Part shown: in pieces, positions 15,406 to 24,699 of the stretch
Numbering within the stretch: the first letter of the stretch is position 1
Layout of the letters: each line of letters begins with the position of its first letter
DNA from: Streptantibioticus rubrisoli
Lineage (GTDB): Bacteria > Actinomycetota > Actinomycetes > Streptomycetales > Streptomycetaceae
NCBI RefSeq assembly: GCF_024436055.1
Contig: NZ_JANFNH010000040.1
Coordinates: 1-64,000 of the forward strand
Length of the DNA: 64,000 nucleotides
Direction of reading: 5' to 3'
The notes under the pieces: generated by a model
What the model was told of the DNA's origin: nothing
Seen by the model: only the letters and a program-made list of their open reading frames with translations
Databases searched by the model: none
Translations under genes and position numbers: made by a program

Positions 15406-17154
15406 TTACGCCGGTACGACCTTCACGCCGTCGATGGTCGGCCCGCATCTGCTGTTCGGGTCGGTGGTGCTGATGAAGCGCACTGTGCTCCGCGCACCCG
15501 TCGCGGTGAACCGTACGGTCTCCGGCCGCCAGCCCATGTTGTTCGCGGAGTGCCCCGTGGTGTCGAAGGTGAAGTTGCTTGTGGTCTGGGCGGCTTGGAG
15601 CGTCATGGTCTTGATCGCTGGCGCGCAGGTGAAGTTGCCTGCGAAGAAGAAGCTGACGATGTAGTGCTGACCGGCGGTGGTGTTGAAGGTCTGGGCGAGC
15701 GCCCCGTTGATGGGAGCGGGAGGGTCGCCGTTCAGGTCGATCGACTGCTTGCCATCGGCGGCCTGGAAGGCGTCCGACCGTGTGATGTTCACCGAGCCCT
15801 GGGCGACCTGCCACGGCCCGATGAACTGTCCCGCCCGGTAGAGGACCACGGGGGCGTTGACCACCGGAGTCTCGAAGTCACCGTCGAACACCACTGAAGT
15901 GGGGTTGGGAGGTTTGGACACGGGCGCCGAGGGGCTCACGCCGGACTGCGACGGCTTGGCGCTCCGCGCCGAGGCGACCGGCGACGGGTTCGCGTGAGGC
16001 CGCCCCGGACTGCCGCCCGGCTGGGGCCCCAGGGGCTCAGACGGCGTCGTGCCGGGCGAAACCGGCGACGGCGACGGTGAGGGTGACGGGGGTACGGACG
16101 GAGACACGGGCACACGGCCTTCGGCGTGCGGGCGCGCGGCGGATCCCTCCGGCGGTAGCACGGAGGCGGCCACGGCGACGAGGAACAGGCCGGATGCCAT
16201 CGAGACGCCCATGGCACTGGCGGCCACCCTGGCCCCCTTGCCGCCCGCCAGCCTCCGCCAGGCCCATCTCCGGTTGTGCGACTGGGAAGTTCGCCCCGTC
16301 CGGCCCGGCGATCCATGTGCCGGTCCGGTGCCGACCAGCGAGGCGAAGTAGCCGGCGAACGCCGGTCCCAGGAGCAGCGGAGCCAGTATGCCGCGCAGGC
16401 CGTCGGAGACCTCTCGAAGTTCCACCAGCAGTCCGGTACACCGCTCGCACCGGGCGAGGTGCTCCTCGACTCGGCGGCGATGTCGTTCCGCCAGGGACCC
16501 ACGCAGGTAGGCGGCGAGTTTCGAGGCGCACTTGCGGCACTCGTGATCCATGTCCAGCTCGGGCAGATGCGCTTGGAGGTACTCCTTGCGTAACCCTTCG
16601 CGAGCACGACAGGCAAGTGCGGCAACGGCGTTGGCGGACAGTCCCAGCCGTGGCGCGACCTCGGCCGGGCTCTCCTCTTCCACCTCGGTGTGCCATAACA
16701 CGGTCTGCCAGCGTTCGGGCAGCGCGGCGAAGGCCCGCCCGACCATTGACGCTTCCAGATCGGCCAGCACCGGGTCCTCGAAGGGGACCGCGCAGGCGTA
16801 GTCCTCCACTTCCGGCGTCGGCGTGGACCGCTTTCCGCGCACCGCCGCGTTGGTGGCGATCCGTCGTACAACCGTCAACAGATAGGGGCGAAACGCCTGT
16901 TTGGGTCCGCCACCGGCACGGATCGCGCCGAGCACCTGGGTGAACCCCTCGGAGGCCATGTCCTCCGCGTCCGCCGGACTGGGCGCGTAGAGCCGGGCCA
17001 GACAACAGGCTGGCCCGAAGTGCCGCTGGTAGAGAAGACCGAAGGCGGCGTCGTCCCCCTTCCTGGCCCGTCTTATGAGTTCCTCATCGGGTGGTTCCGC
17101 TGGTGCGCCGTCCTGCTGGCTCCCAAGCCCCTCGGGCCTCGGCCTGCCTGCCAT
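15406..17154 (-). CDS. Membrane-anchored ECF-like sigma factor with anti-sigma zinc finger and external DUF642-like domain
   Basis: 582 residues in one chain: sigma region 2 (about 22-108), sigma region 4 (about 135-195, HTH SPAEVAPRLGLSANAVAALA), an anti-sigma-like zinc finger (about 201-250; Cys206, Cys209, His232, Cys236, Cys239), one membrane helix (about 311-333), a Pro/Ser linker (340-418) and a beta-sandwich sensor outside the cell (421-582). The sensor shares AADGKQSIDLNG and FDTTGHSANNMGW with the secreted protein at 11784-12443. ATG 17154 follows GGAGGAG at 17164-17170; an ATG at 17181 has no such site. The layout implies a signal read outside the cell that frees or activates the sigma part, perhaps by proteolysis (inference). 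Fused sigma/anti-sigma ECF groups are known; this sensor pairing I do not recall. Confidence 0.87.
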   Translation of the reverse strand: MAGRPRPEGLGSQQDGAPAEPPDEELIRRARKGDDAAFGLLYQRHFGPACCLARLYAPSPADAEDMASEGFTQVLGAIRAGGGPKQAFRPYLLTVVRRIATNAAVRGKRSTPTPEVEDYACAVPFEDPVLADLEASMVGRAFAALPERWQTVLWHTEVEEESPAEVAPRLGLSANAVAALACRAREGLRKEYLQAHLPELDMDHECRKCASKLAAYLRGSLAERHRRRVEEHLARCERCTGLLVELREVSDGLRGILAPLLLGPAFAGYFASLVGTGPAHGSPGRTGRTSQSHNRRWAWRRLAGGKGARVAASAMGVSMASGLFLVAVAASVLPPEGSAARPHAEGRVPVSPSVPPSPSPSPSPVSPGTTPSEPLGPQPGGSPGRPHANPSPVASARSAKPSQSGVSPSAPVSKPPNPTSVVFDGDFETPVVNAPVVLYRAGQFIGPWQVAQGSVNITRSDAFQAADGKQSIDLNGDPPAPINGALAQTFNTTAGQHYIVSFFFAGNFTCAPAIKTMTLQAAQTTSNFTFDTTGHSANNMGWRPETVRFTATGARSTVRFISTTDPNSRCGPTIDGVKVVPA

Positions 17155-17311
17155 CGCCCCTACTCCTCCAACCCCCGCCATAGACTCTGGCTGGTGGACG
17201 CACGGGTCTCAACGACCTCGGTGGCATCCGAGGGAAGGAACACTAGCCGCCTCGCGCATCGACGTTCGCCGGTTCGCAGAATCGTGCCCACAACGATTGC
17301 CGTACGCTCCG

Positions 17312-17935
17312 TCAGATGAGTCCATGACGCATGGCGTAGGCAACGGCATGGCAGCGGTTGCGGAGTTGGTAGCGGTTCTGGATGTCGTGCAGCACCTGCT
17401 TGACGGTACGCGGTGAGTAGGCGACCTTGGCCGCGATCTCGGCGGTGTCGAACCCTTCGGCGACCAGCCGCAGCACCTCGACCTCCCGGTCCGTGAGGTT
17501 GTTGAAGTTCAGCCCGCGCGGCCCCAGCACCTGCCGCTGCACACGGCCGACCTGGCCGAGCAGCCGTCCCAGCAGATCCGGCGGTACCGCCCCTTCTCCA
17601 GCCGCGGCCGATTTGACCACGCTGACCAGCCGTTCGGGGGTGGCTTCCCCGCGCCGAACCACCCCGACCACCCCGGCCTCCGCCACCGACACCAGGTCGG
17701 ACTCGTCGATCTGCGCGGTGACGAGCACCAGCCGAGCCGCGCTCGCCTGAGCCACCGATCGCAGAACCCGCAGGCTGTCTTCGGACACCGCACCGGTGAC
17801 GACCAAGGCGACCTTCGCCTGTTCCAACTCCGCATCAGCCAGAACCTCCACCTCCGGCCGGGGCTTGAGCGCCCCGGCCACACCGACCTGCGAGATGGGA
17901 TCATCCGCGCGAACGCAGACGGGAATGCGCTCCAT
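17312..17935 (-). CDS. LuxR-type HTH regulator with degenerate receiver-like domain
   Basis: 207 residues. The N-terminal ~125 residues fold like a receiver (VCVRADDPISQVGVAGALKP, then LVLVTAQIDESDLV, GVVGVVRRGEATPERLV) but no clear phospho-acceptor Asp site is evident at the end of strand 3 (VALVVTGAV). The C-terminal LuxR HTH is intact: LTDREVEVLRLVAEGFDTAE, then VKQVLHDIQNRYQL. ATG 17935 follows GGGGAGGAG; the longer frame has no SD. It lies upstream of the sigma fusion gene on the same strand with 157 bp between, so it could share signals with it but probably not a transcript start. Confidence 0.85.
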   Translation of the reverse strand: MERIPVCVRADDPISQVGVAGALKPRPEVEVLADAELEQAKVALVVTGAVSEDSLRVLRSVAQASAARLVLVTAQIDESDLVSVAEAGVVGVVRRGEATPERLVSVVKSAAAGEGAVPPDLLGRLLGQVGRVQRQVLGPRGLNFNNLTDREVEVLRLVAEGFDTAEIAAKVAYSPRTVKQVLHDIQNRYQLRNRCHAVAYAMRHGLI

Positions 17936-18173
17936 CCGTGCTCCTCCCCAGCGCACTGACGCCACGAGGACGTGGCGTCCTGTGAAACAACTCTGCGCTC
18001 GGCGCTGTGCGTGGACTGAACATGGACCTAACGCCGGTACGCCTGTCATGACGCGCTTAATGGTCGGCTCCGTAAACAGGTTGACTGTGGAGTGCGTTGT
18101 GTGTGGTGCGGGGACAGAGGCTGGGGTCGGTGAGGTAGAGGCCGCAGCGAACCCAGTCGGTCAGGCTTCCTTG

Positions 18174-18731
18174 TCAGCGAATCTGGCCGCTCTTCGGCCC
18201 GATGCCTTTGATCGTGGTCGGAGTTCCGTCCGGAGCGAACGAGTCGTGGAAGTGGAAGGCGTGCGGCCCGGAGCCATGGTCGTGGAGGTGCTCCAGCCTG
18301 GAAACCCCGTCCTGCCAGGTGGGTATCACGCCGTCGGCGACCCACCAGAACACGTAATTTGGCTGTCGTGTCCTCTCGAACCAGTCGTAACGCCTGTTCA
18401 GCGCCTCACGGTGCAGACCGGTGTAGACGGCGTCGAAGGCGGGGCGCAGGTCGGTCCAGAGTGAGAGGGTCGCGGCCAAGGCGGTGGTTTCCGGCGTATG
18501 GCCCTTGCCATACCAGGTCGGTACGGCGAACTCTCCCCATGCACCCCAGTCCGCCTCGAAGAGCGCGCCCCGGTCACCGTCTGCCGCTTCAGCACGCGCG
18601 AGGAACCCGGGGTGCTGACTGATCTGCCGGTAGACGGCCTCACCGATGTCGTAGAACTCGCGCGTGAGCGGTGCGGGAGCGGCGAGAGGTGACTTCAGGA
18701 CGCCGAATGTGTACAGAGCAAGATGGGGCAT
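18174..18731 (-). CDS. DUF3291-domain protein
   Basis: 185 residues, soluble. Landmarks are MPHLALYTFGVLKSPL at the start, AVPTWYGKGHTPETTALAAT, HREALNRRYDWFERTRQPNY and a hydrophobic, aromatic C-terminal half (VFWWVADGVIPTWQDGVSRL, AFHFHDSF). This matches the DUF3291 pattern, related in fold to dimeric alpha-beta barrel proteins. Function unknown. It stands alone, minus strand, with 124 bp to the upstream end of the LuxR gene region. Confidence 0.78.
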   Translation of the reverse strand: MPHLALYTFGVLKSPLAAPAPLTREFYDIGEAVYRQISQHPGFLARAEAADGDRGALFEADWGAWGEFAVPTWYGKGHTPETTALAATLSLWTDLRPAFDAVYTGLHREALNRRYDWFERTRQPNYVFWWVADGVIPTWQDGVSRLEHLHDHGSGPHAFHFHDSFAPDGTPTTIKGIGPKSGQIR

Positions 18732-19119
18732 GCGTCTCTTTCTGGTTGGGGCTGCCTGGCGTGGACCGGGTTCGGTGGCTTACGCATGGGGGCGAGGGTT
18801 CGTGGGGCGTGACCGACTCATCCCGTCGCGACTGGCCCAGCCTGAAGGACCCCTGTGCGACCGTGGGCGACCACCGAGGACCAGATGAAGGTAGCTGCCT
18901 CTGCGGGCCATGTCGAAGTTGCGTTTTCCCTGGCCAAGTGGCCTCTTGCACCGGTCATTGCGGGGGCTGGGGCCGTGACGGGCGGCGCAGGCTGCGGGGT
19001 ACCAGTGATCCACTTCGGCCCAGCCAGCGACGAGGGTCGACGCCGACACGAACGGGGCGATGCCCCGCCGGGCGGCTTCGCGGGCCGGTTCCGGGCACGA
19101 CCAGCGTGAGAGCGGTACT
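18732..19119. other. Gap, nothing recognised
   Basis: 388 bp with open frames on both strands but no recognisable family, no convincing SD-start pair and no repeats. It borders a regulator pseudogene, so it may also be eroded coding DNA. Confidence 0.35.
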
Positions 19120-19385
19120 TCACTTGGCTCGGGCGACGTGCTGCTCCACAGTCCGCGGGGACAGGTGCAGCGTGGCCGTGATCTCGCGGTTGGTCAGTCC
19201 GGTGCCGGCGAGTGCCGCCACTTCCTGTTCGCGCGGTGACAGCCGGTTGCCGTAGCTGGGCCGACCCGGTGGGCGCCGAGGGGTGCGGCGGTGGGCCCGC
19301 AGTTCCGCCCGTACGCGCGCCATTCCCAGGACGCGCCGAGACCCTCCAACTCGTGAGCAGCAGCCTCCAGTTCGGCGATGCCCGT
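19120..19385 (-). pseudogene. Fragment of a large LuxR-family regulator
   Basis: Minus strand. One frame reads GIAELEAAAHELEGLGASWE; at about 19323 a frameshift moves to RVRAELRAHRRTPRRPPGRP, then NRLSPREQEVAALAGTGLTN and REITATLHLSPRTVEQHVAR, and the frame stops at 19120 about ten residues short of the family end. This is the C-terminal end of an AAA/TPR-type LuxR regulator. The rest of the gene is absent. Confidence 0.7.
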
Positions 19386-19593
19386 GGTGTCACATGTGCC
19401 CTTAGAACGTGGCCGCCCCGCGCCCGACCCCAACCCACCCGGACCCAGGCGGAGGTGGCGCTGGAGGACGACCGGGATGCCACAAGTTCCTTGCCGCTAA
19501 GCACGGTTGAGGCGCGCGACTGGCACGCCGCGTGTCGCCGCCCAGTCACCGGCGCCTGACGACGTACCCGCCGGCCTGAGGAAGCGGTCATGC

Positions 19594-19629
19594 CACGGCC
19601 CCCGCCCGGTGATCCGGGCGGGGGCCGTG
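19594..19629 (-). terminator. Strong stem-loop after the S53 peptidase gene
   Basis: CACGGCCCCCGCCCGG (19594-19609), loop TGAT, and the exact complement at 19614-19629: a 16-bp perfect stem 15 bp past the peptidase stop codon. Confidence 0.85.
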
Positions 19630-19643
19630 CTACCGGGTGGCCC

Positions 19644-20996
19644 TCAGAAGGCGCCGGTGCCGTTCGGTGTGCCGAGCCCGGTGGGACCGTCGTAGCCGGG
19701 GCCCGCCGTGCACAGATAGCTGCCACCGCAGACGCCGTTGGAGCCCGAGGTGACATCGTTCAGCGCCGAGGTGTGGGCGTACGGGTACGAACCGTACTTC
19801 ACCGCGGCCGTGTTGCCTGCCAGCGCGTACACACTGGCGATGATCGGCGAGGCCGCGCTGGTGCCGCCGACCTGGAGCCAGCCGTCCGCGCCCTGGTTGA
19901 TCCCGAGCGAGAGCAGCGTGTCGCACAAGGCGCCGGTACCGCAGCTGTTGTACGTGTCGTACACCGCGACACCGGTGTTCGGGTCGGCGACCGCGGAGAC
20001 ATCGGCGACCGTGCGCTTGGCACAACCGGCGTCCTTCTGCCAGGACGGCTTGGGTTCGTACGCCGAGCAGCCGGAGCCCGCACCGCTGGTCCCGGTCGTG
20101 GAGCCCCACGCAGTCTCGCTCCAGCCACGGGAATTGGACGCCTGCTTCAGCGACGTACCCCCGACGGCCGTGACGTACTGCGAGGACGCGGGCCACAGGA
20201 CCCCGTAGCCGGAGTCGCCCGAGCTGGCCGTTATGGCGATCCCGGGGTGGTTGAAGTGGCTGTCTGCGGCCAGGATCGTGTTGTCCTCGCTGCCGCCCCA
20301 GCTGTTGGATATCGAGACGACGCCGGGTGTGGCGGCGGCCGTGTCCTCGGCCTTGCCCAGATCGTCCGTCGTGGGCGAGTTGGCCTCGACGAGCTGGATG
20401 TGGCAGTCGGGGCAGGTGGCCGAGACCATGTCCAGGTCGAGGCTGATCTCCTCGGCCCAGCCGTAGTCCGCGGTCGGCATCGGCGAGGCCTGGCCGTCCT
20501 GGTTGACCTTGTGGAAGCAGCCGTTGGCGGTGGTGCACGCTGGCAGGCCGTACGCCTTGCGGTAGGCCGCGAGGTCGGACTCCGCGTTCGGATCGTCCTG
20601 GGCATCGACGATAGCCACCGTGCGACCGCCGCCCGAGGTCCCGCCGAGGTGGTAGGCGGAACGCAGGTCGGAGGGCACATAGCCGACCGACGTGGGGGAG
20701 CCGGTGGTCAGCGGTGCCAGTCGGCCCGATGAGGTGCGGTGCGCCCGCATCTCGCCGAAACAGTGGACCTGTCCGGCCTGGAGGGGGTGTGCGCAGCCGA
20801 AGCCCATTGTCGCGGACGGGGATTTGGCGGCAGTCGTGGCGGCCTGGGCGCCGGTGGCGGCCACCCCGGTGGTCAGCGTCGTGACCGCGAATGTGAGGGT
20901 CGCGGTCAGCGCCGCCGCCATCCGCCGGGTGCGGCGTCTGCCCGGCTCCGGGGGGTCGTCAACTGGCTTGGGATTTCGTTCTATTTGACGTTCCAT
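19644..20996 (-). CDS. Secreted S53-family serine peptidase (sedolisin type)
   Basis: 450 residues. Signal sequence with hydrophobic core about 26-50 ending at AQA-A. The catalytic set of sedolisins is visible: Glu183 and Asp187 (WAEEISLDLDM), oxyanion Asp261 (SSGDSGYG) and Ser380 (GGTSAASP), with a C-terminal calcium-site-like GYDGPTGLGTP. The region between signal and catalytic core is short, so it lacks the ~170-residue N-terminal prodomain of classical sedolisins. Several cysteine pairs (about 155/160, 195/198, 310/325, 352/358) point to disulfides outside the cell. ATG 20996 with AGGA at 7 nt. Extracellular proteolysis is the likely role. Confidence 0.92.
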   Translation of the reverse strand: MERQIERNPKPVDDPPEPGRRRTRRMAAALTATLTFAVTTLTTGVAATGAQAATTAAKSPSATMGFGCAHPLQAGQVHCFGEMRAHRTSSGRLAPLTTGSPTSVGYVPSDLRSAYHLGGTSGGGRTVAIVDAQDDPNAESDLAAYRKAYGLPACTTANGCFHKVNQDGQASPMPTADYGWAEEISLDLDMVSATCPDCHIQLVEANSPTTDDLGKAEDTAAATPGVVSISNSWGGSEDNTILAADSHFNHPGIAITASSGDSGYGVLWPASSQYVTAVGGTSLKQASNSRGWSETAWGSTTGTSGAGSGCSAYEPKPSWQKDAGCAKRTVADVSAVADPNTGVAVYDTYNSCGTGALCDTLLSLGINQGADGWLQVGGTSAASPIIASVYALAGNTAAVKYGSYPYAHTSALNDVTSGSNGVCGGSYLCTAGPGYDGPTGLGTPNGTGAF

Positions 20997-21239
20997 CAGC
21001 CATCCTGAGGGTGGGGCACTCTTGCGGCTCTGCGCACTTGAAAGGGTCCGGGAGGGGGGAAAGTCCGGACCGCGATTACGTGCTGTCAGGCTTGGGCCCT
21101 GTCACCTTGCAGCCTTGTTACTGGATCGTCAAGACCATGACAACAGGCGATGTCCGGCAAGCGGGCATTCGTCGCCCGAGCTGCGGCGATGAGTTTCGAC
21201 GGGCTCGACTGGGCTGCACCCTGTGAGCGAAGTGGAGGC

Positions 21240-21613
21240 GTCTTGTGCCCGTCCGATGAGGACCGGGGCGGACAGGCGCTGGAGTGAGATGGTGTCCAGA
21301 TGGAGGAAGTCGGCGGTGGCGATCCGTGGGCTTCGGCGGTGAGGAGTCGGAGGCAGGTCGGCCCGGAGCGCTGTGGGTGGGGTCGATGCCGACGGCGTGC
21401 GGGATCGCCCATGCCGTGGAGGGGCGATCGGGTAGCCGACGCGGGGGAGTTCGCGTTGTGTCCGGCGGTCGCCCCAGGTGCTGCTCTCCCGGGCCACCAG
21501 GCGCAGGATGAACTGCTTGACGACGGGAGCGGTAGCAGGTCGGCCGGGACGGCGGCGGTGAGTGAACGTCCACTTGCGCGCGTTGAGTTACGGTGCCACG
21601 CCAGAAGCGTGGT
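21240..21613 (-). pseudogene. Degenerate integrase-core transposase fragment (copy B)
   Basis: Read on the minus strand over several frames: TTLLAWHRN (21613 downward), then from 21497 MARESSTWGDRRTQRELPRVGYPIAP, ending near RIATADFLHLDTISLQRLSAPVL at about 21255. This follows the order of Streptomyces rve-type transposases (LLAWHR ... ENPRWGHRRIQGEL ... AADFLHLDTI). Frameshifts break it repeatedly and the C-terminal half is gone. Confidence 0.65.
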
Positions 21614-21621
21614 GGGGTGAC

Positions 21622-21756
21622 GGCAGAGACTTTGGCGCGGACGGTGGCCGTGCTGGTGGCGTGGCCGAGGCGGCGTGGTTCGCCAGGCACGCGGCCGAAG
21701 CCCCACGGCGGATTCCCGGTGCCGAGCCGGATGTTCAGGTCGCGGACTTCTTCGGA
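21622..21756 (-). pseudogene. Degenerate integrase-core transposase fragment (copy A)
   Basis: About 45 codons reading SEEVRDLNIRLGTGNPPWGF then GRVPGEPRRLGHATSTATVR, the helix-turn-helix-to-catalytic linker of a second rve-type transposase related to copy B. Because this motif occurs again in copy B, two different elements meet here. The remaining DNA between 20997 and 21997 shows no gene. Confidence 0.6.
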
Positions 21757-21997
21757 TAGCGACGCGCGCCCCGAAGAGGTCGCCTCCCCGCCGGTGCGCG
21801 GCCGAACCCCGGTCCGGTGCGCAGCCGAACCCGGACCAGCCCCCTGACGACATGCCTGTCCGTGCGGCCTCCTAATATCGTTTCGCATTCTTCGGCGGAC
21901 GCTCATGCCAACTTGGCGGTGCCCGCCGCCCAACGCCCAACACGGCACAACGCCTTCACCGCACGGCGGTGGAGTCGTGCATCGGGGAGGAACGTTC

Positions 21998-23542
21998 ATG
22001 CACGCCCGGAGAATCGGCGCGGCCGCCGCAACAGCGGTAGCGCTTCTGGCTGCCCGCGACCTCATTCAGAAGAGGCACGCACTGCTCCGGAACTTCCCGG
22101 TGATCGGGCACGCCCGGTACCTGTTGGAGACGATCGGGCCGGAGCTGCGGCAGTACATAGTGACGTCCAACGAGGAGGAGCGCCCGTTCAGTCGTGACCA
22201 GCGCACCTGGATCTACGCGTCGGCGAAGGAGGAGAACAACTACTTCGGGTTCGGAACCGAAGTCGACGTCGAGCACGTGCAGGGGCACGCCTACCTGAAG
22301 CAGCGCACGTTCGCCAGCACTCTGCCCGACGCGCACGACCCGCAGGCACCGCTGCCCTCGGCCAAGGTGCTGGGCGGGCCGCGCGGGCGCGCCAAGGCGT
22401 TTCGACCGGCGAGCGTGGTGAACATCTCGGCGATGAGCTTCGGATCGCTCTCCGGCGCGGCCATCACGGCGCTCAACAAGGGGGCGGCGCTGGCGGGCAC
22501 GATGCACAACACGGGCGAGGGCGGCCTCTCGCCGTACCACCGCAACGGCGGTGACCTCGTCCTCCAGATCGGCACGGCCTACTTCGGGTGCCGCAACGAG
22601 GACGGCAGCTTCAACCTCGACAAGCTCAAGGACGTGGTCGCCAGTGCGCCGGTCAAGGCGATAGAGATCAAACTCTCGCAGGGGGCCAAGCCAGGGCTGG
22701 GCGGGATGCTGCCGGGCGCGAAGGTGACCCAGGAGATCGCCGGGATCCGCGGCATCCCGGTCGGCAAGGACTGCGCCTCTCCTTCGCGGCACACCGCGTT
22801 CAGCGACGTTGACTCGATGCTCGACTTCGTCGAACTGCTCGCCACCGAGACCGGTCTGCCCGTCGGGGTCAAGAGCGCGGTCGGAGATATGGGCTTCTGG
22901 CAGGAGTTGGCCTCGCTGATGGCGCGTGGTGACCGTGGTGTCGACTTCGTGACCATCGATGGCGGCGAGGGCGGCACCGGGGCGGCGCCGCGGATCTTCG
23001 CCGACTCGGTGTCGCTGCCGTTCCGGATGGGCTTCTCCCGGGTCTACGGAATCTTCGCCGAGTTGGGGCTGACCGACGACCTGACCTTCATCGGCTCCGG
23101 CAAGCTCGGCCTGCCAGAGAACGCCGCGGTCGCCTTCGCTCTGGGTGCCGACATGATCAACGTGGCCCGTGAGGCGATGTTGTCCATCGGCTGTATCCAG
23201 TCGCAGAAGTGCCACACCGACAAGTGCCCCACCGGCATCGCCACCCAGAGCCCGTGGCTGGCGCGTGGCCTGGACCCGGCCTCGAAGGCAACCCGGGCCG
23301 CCGTCTATCTGCGCACCCTGCGCAGGGAGTTGATGAAGGTCTCGTCGGCCGTCGGCGTCGCCCACCCGGCACTCATCACCGCCAACGACATCGAGATCAT
23401 GAACGGTGACTACGAGGCTCGCACCCTGGCCGGCGTCTACGGCTATAAGGACGGCTGGGGCGAGCTCGGGCCGCACCTGGCCGATGAGATCACGGCACTG
23501 CTCGCCACCAAGCCGACCGCCCCGCAGCGGCCGAGCGTCTGA
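21998..23542 (+). CDS. FMN-binding glutamate synthase family protein
   Basis: 514 residues: an N-terminal hydrophobic helix (about 5-17) and then a glutamate-synthase FMN barrel (GltB domain 2 type): SFGSLSGAAITALNKGAAL, NTGEGGLSPYHR, IEIKLSQGAKPGLGG, IDGGEGGTGAAP. The 3Fe-4S ligand set is intact: Cys399, Cys405, Cys410 (GCIQSQKCHTDKCPTG). No glutaminase domain is present, so it is not a full glutamate synthase; family members are uncharacterised membrane-tethered oxidoreductases, some linked to methylamine-glutamate metabolism. ATG 21998 follows GGGGAGGAAC. It starts a run of plus-strand genes with unrelated products. Confidence 0.9.
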   Translation: MHARRIGAAAATAVALLAARDLIQKRHALLRNFPVIGHARYLLETIGPELRQYIVTSNEEERPFSRDQRTWIYASAKEENNYFGFGTEVDVEHVQGHAYLKQRTFASTLPDAHDPQAPLPSAKVLGGPRGRAKAFRPASVVNISAMSFGSLSGAAITALNKGAALAGTMHNTGEGGLSPYHRNGGDLVLQIGTAYFGCRNEDGSFNLDKLKDVVASAPVKAIEIKLSQGAKPGLGGMLPGAKVTQEIAGIRGIPVGKDCASPSRHTAFSDVDSMLDFVELLATETGLPVGVKSAVGDMGFWQELASLMARGDRGVDFVTIDGGEGGTGAAPRIFADSVSLPFRMGFSRVYGIFAELGLTDDLTFIGSGKLGLPENAAVAFALGADMINVAREAMLSIGCIQSQKCHTDKCPTGIATQSPWLARGLDPASKATRAAVYLRTLRRELMKVSSAVGVAHPALITANDIEIMNGDYEARTLAGVYGYKDGWGELGPHLADEITALLATKPTAPQRPSV

Positions 23543-23667
23543 CGCACCGACAGCGACACGCACCGCGCTCAGTGCTCCACTGCGCGCGCAGGCGTGGCAC
23601 CACCCGGTCTCGCCCCCGCCCACCTGCCCTTGCCCCCACAACCCGTCCGTGCCGAGGCGATCACAAC

Positions 23668-24459
23668 ATGACTGAAGAAGTGAGATTCAAGAGCGTCGTC
23701 GGCCCCGAACTGGCCGGATCGATTGACCTGCCAGAAGGCGAGATCCGGGGCTGGGGGATCTTCGTCCACGGATTCACGCTCGGCAAGAACTCGCCGGCCG
23801 CCTCGCGTATCAGCAAGCAGCTGGCACGCGAGGGGATCGGGATGCTGCGCTACGACAACCTCGGGATCGGAGACTCCGACGGCGACTGGGGGGACGGTTC
23901 GTTCACCGTCAAGGTCCAGGACACCGTCCGTGCGGCAACCTTGATGGCAGAGCGGGGGACCCCGGCAGACCTGCTGGTGGGGCACTCGTGGGGAGGCGCC
24001 GCCGCCATCGCCGCAGCGGCCGAGGCAACCGGCGTCCGCGCGGTCGCCACGATCGGGGCGCCTGCCAACCCCAGCCACGTCGAGAGACAGTACGACGCGG
24101 TCATGGACCGTGTTCTCAGTGAGGGATCGCACGAGTGGTTCGTCGGCGGGAGGACCCTGGTCCTCAAGCGGGCCTTCGTCGAGGACGTCCACCAAGCTCG
24201 CCTGCAGGACCGGATACGCGAGTTGCACCTGCCGCTACTCGTCATGCATTCGCCCACCGACGACACCGTCGACATCGCCAACGCCGGGGAGATCTTCCGC
24301 GAGGCACGACACCCGCGAAGCTTCGTCTCGCTCGAAGGAGCGGACCACCTCATGACCGCACGAGGACAGGCGCAGCGAGCCGCCCACATCATCAGCGCCT
24401 GGGCCGACCAGTACATCCACCAGTCACGGCCCGGAGGACCCGGCACGCACAGCGGGTGA
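23668..24459 (+). CDS. Alpha/beta hydrolase
   Basis: 263 residues, cytoplasmic. Nucleophile elbow GHSWGG with Ser107, acid in the HSPTDDTVD segment and base in GADHLM near the end complete a hydrolase triad. The opening (ELAGSIDLPEGEIRGWGIFV, then HGFTLGKNSPAASRI) is like the hydrolase half of alpha/beta-hydrolase-OsmC fusion proteins, but no OsmC domain follows. ATG 23668, SD GAGGCGA. Gap of 125 bp to the glutamate-synthase-like gene. Substrate unknown. Confidence 0.87.
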   Translation: MTEEVRFKSVVGPELAGSIDLPEGEIRGWGIFVHGFTLGKNSPAASRISKQLAREGIGMLRYDNLGIGDSDGDWGDGSFTVKVQDTVRAATLMAERGTPADLLVGHSWGGAAAIAAAAEATGVRAVATIGAPANPSHVERQYDAVMDRVLSEGSHEWFVGGRTLVLKRAFVEDVHQARLQDRIRELHLPLLVMHSPTDDTVDIANAGEIFREARHPRSFVSLEGADHLMTARGQAQRAAHIISAWADQYIHQSRPGGPGTHSG

Positions 24460-24699
24460 CGCGGCGAGCGGCCCACCAGGGTGCCCCCGGCCGGGCCAGG
24501 ACGCCGCGACGGGCCAGCCCTCGGGGGACGTGTTGCGTTGCTGTGACGCTGTACGGACGGTTCCTGGATCATGGGCTGCCAGGCTGGTCCCCGTCGATCA
24601 GAGCGGCGAGCGGTCGAGTGGCCAGCAAGGTCCGGGGGAGGCGGCGGCGCGGCTCTGGCATCAGGCTTCACCGACTCGATGTCCCTGGGGGGATACACC

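Noticed and set aside
18818-19756. 312-codon minus-strand frame
   Set aside because: It runs through the LuxR pseudogene in a wrong frame and through the peptidase terminator, and has low-complexity composition.
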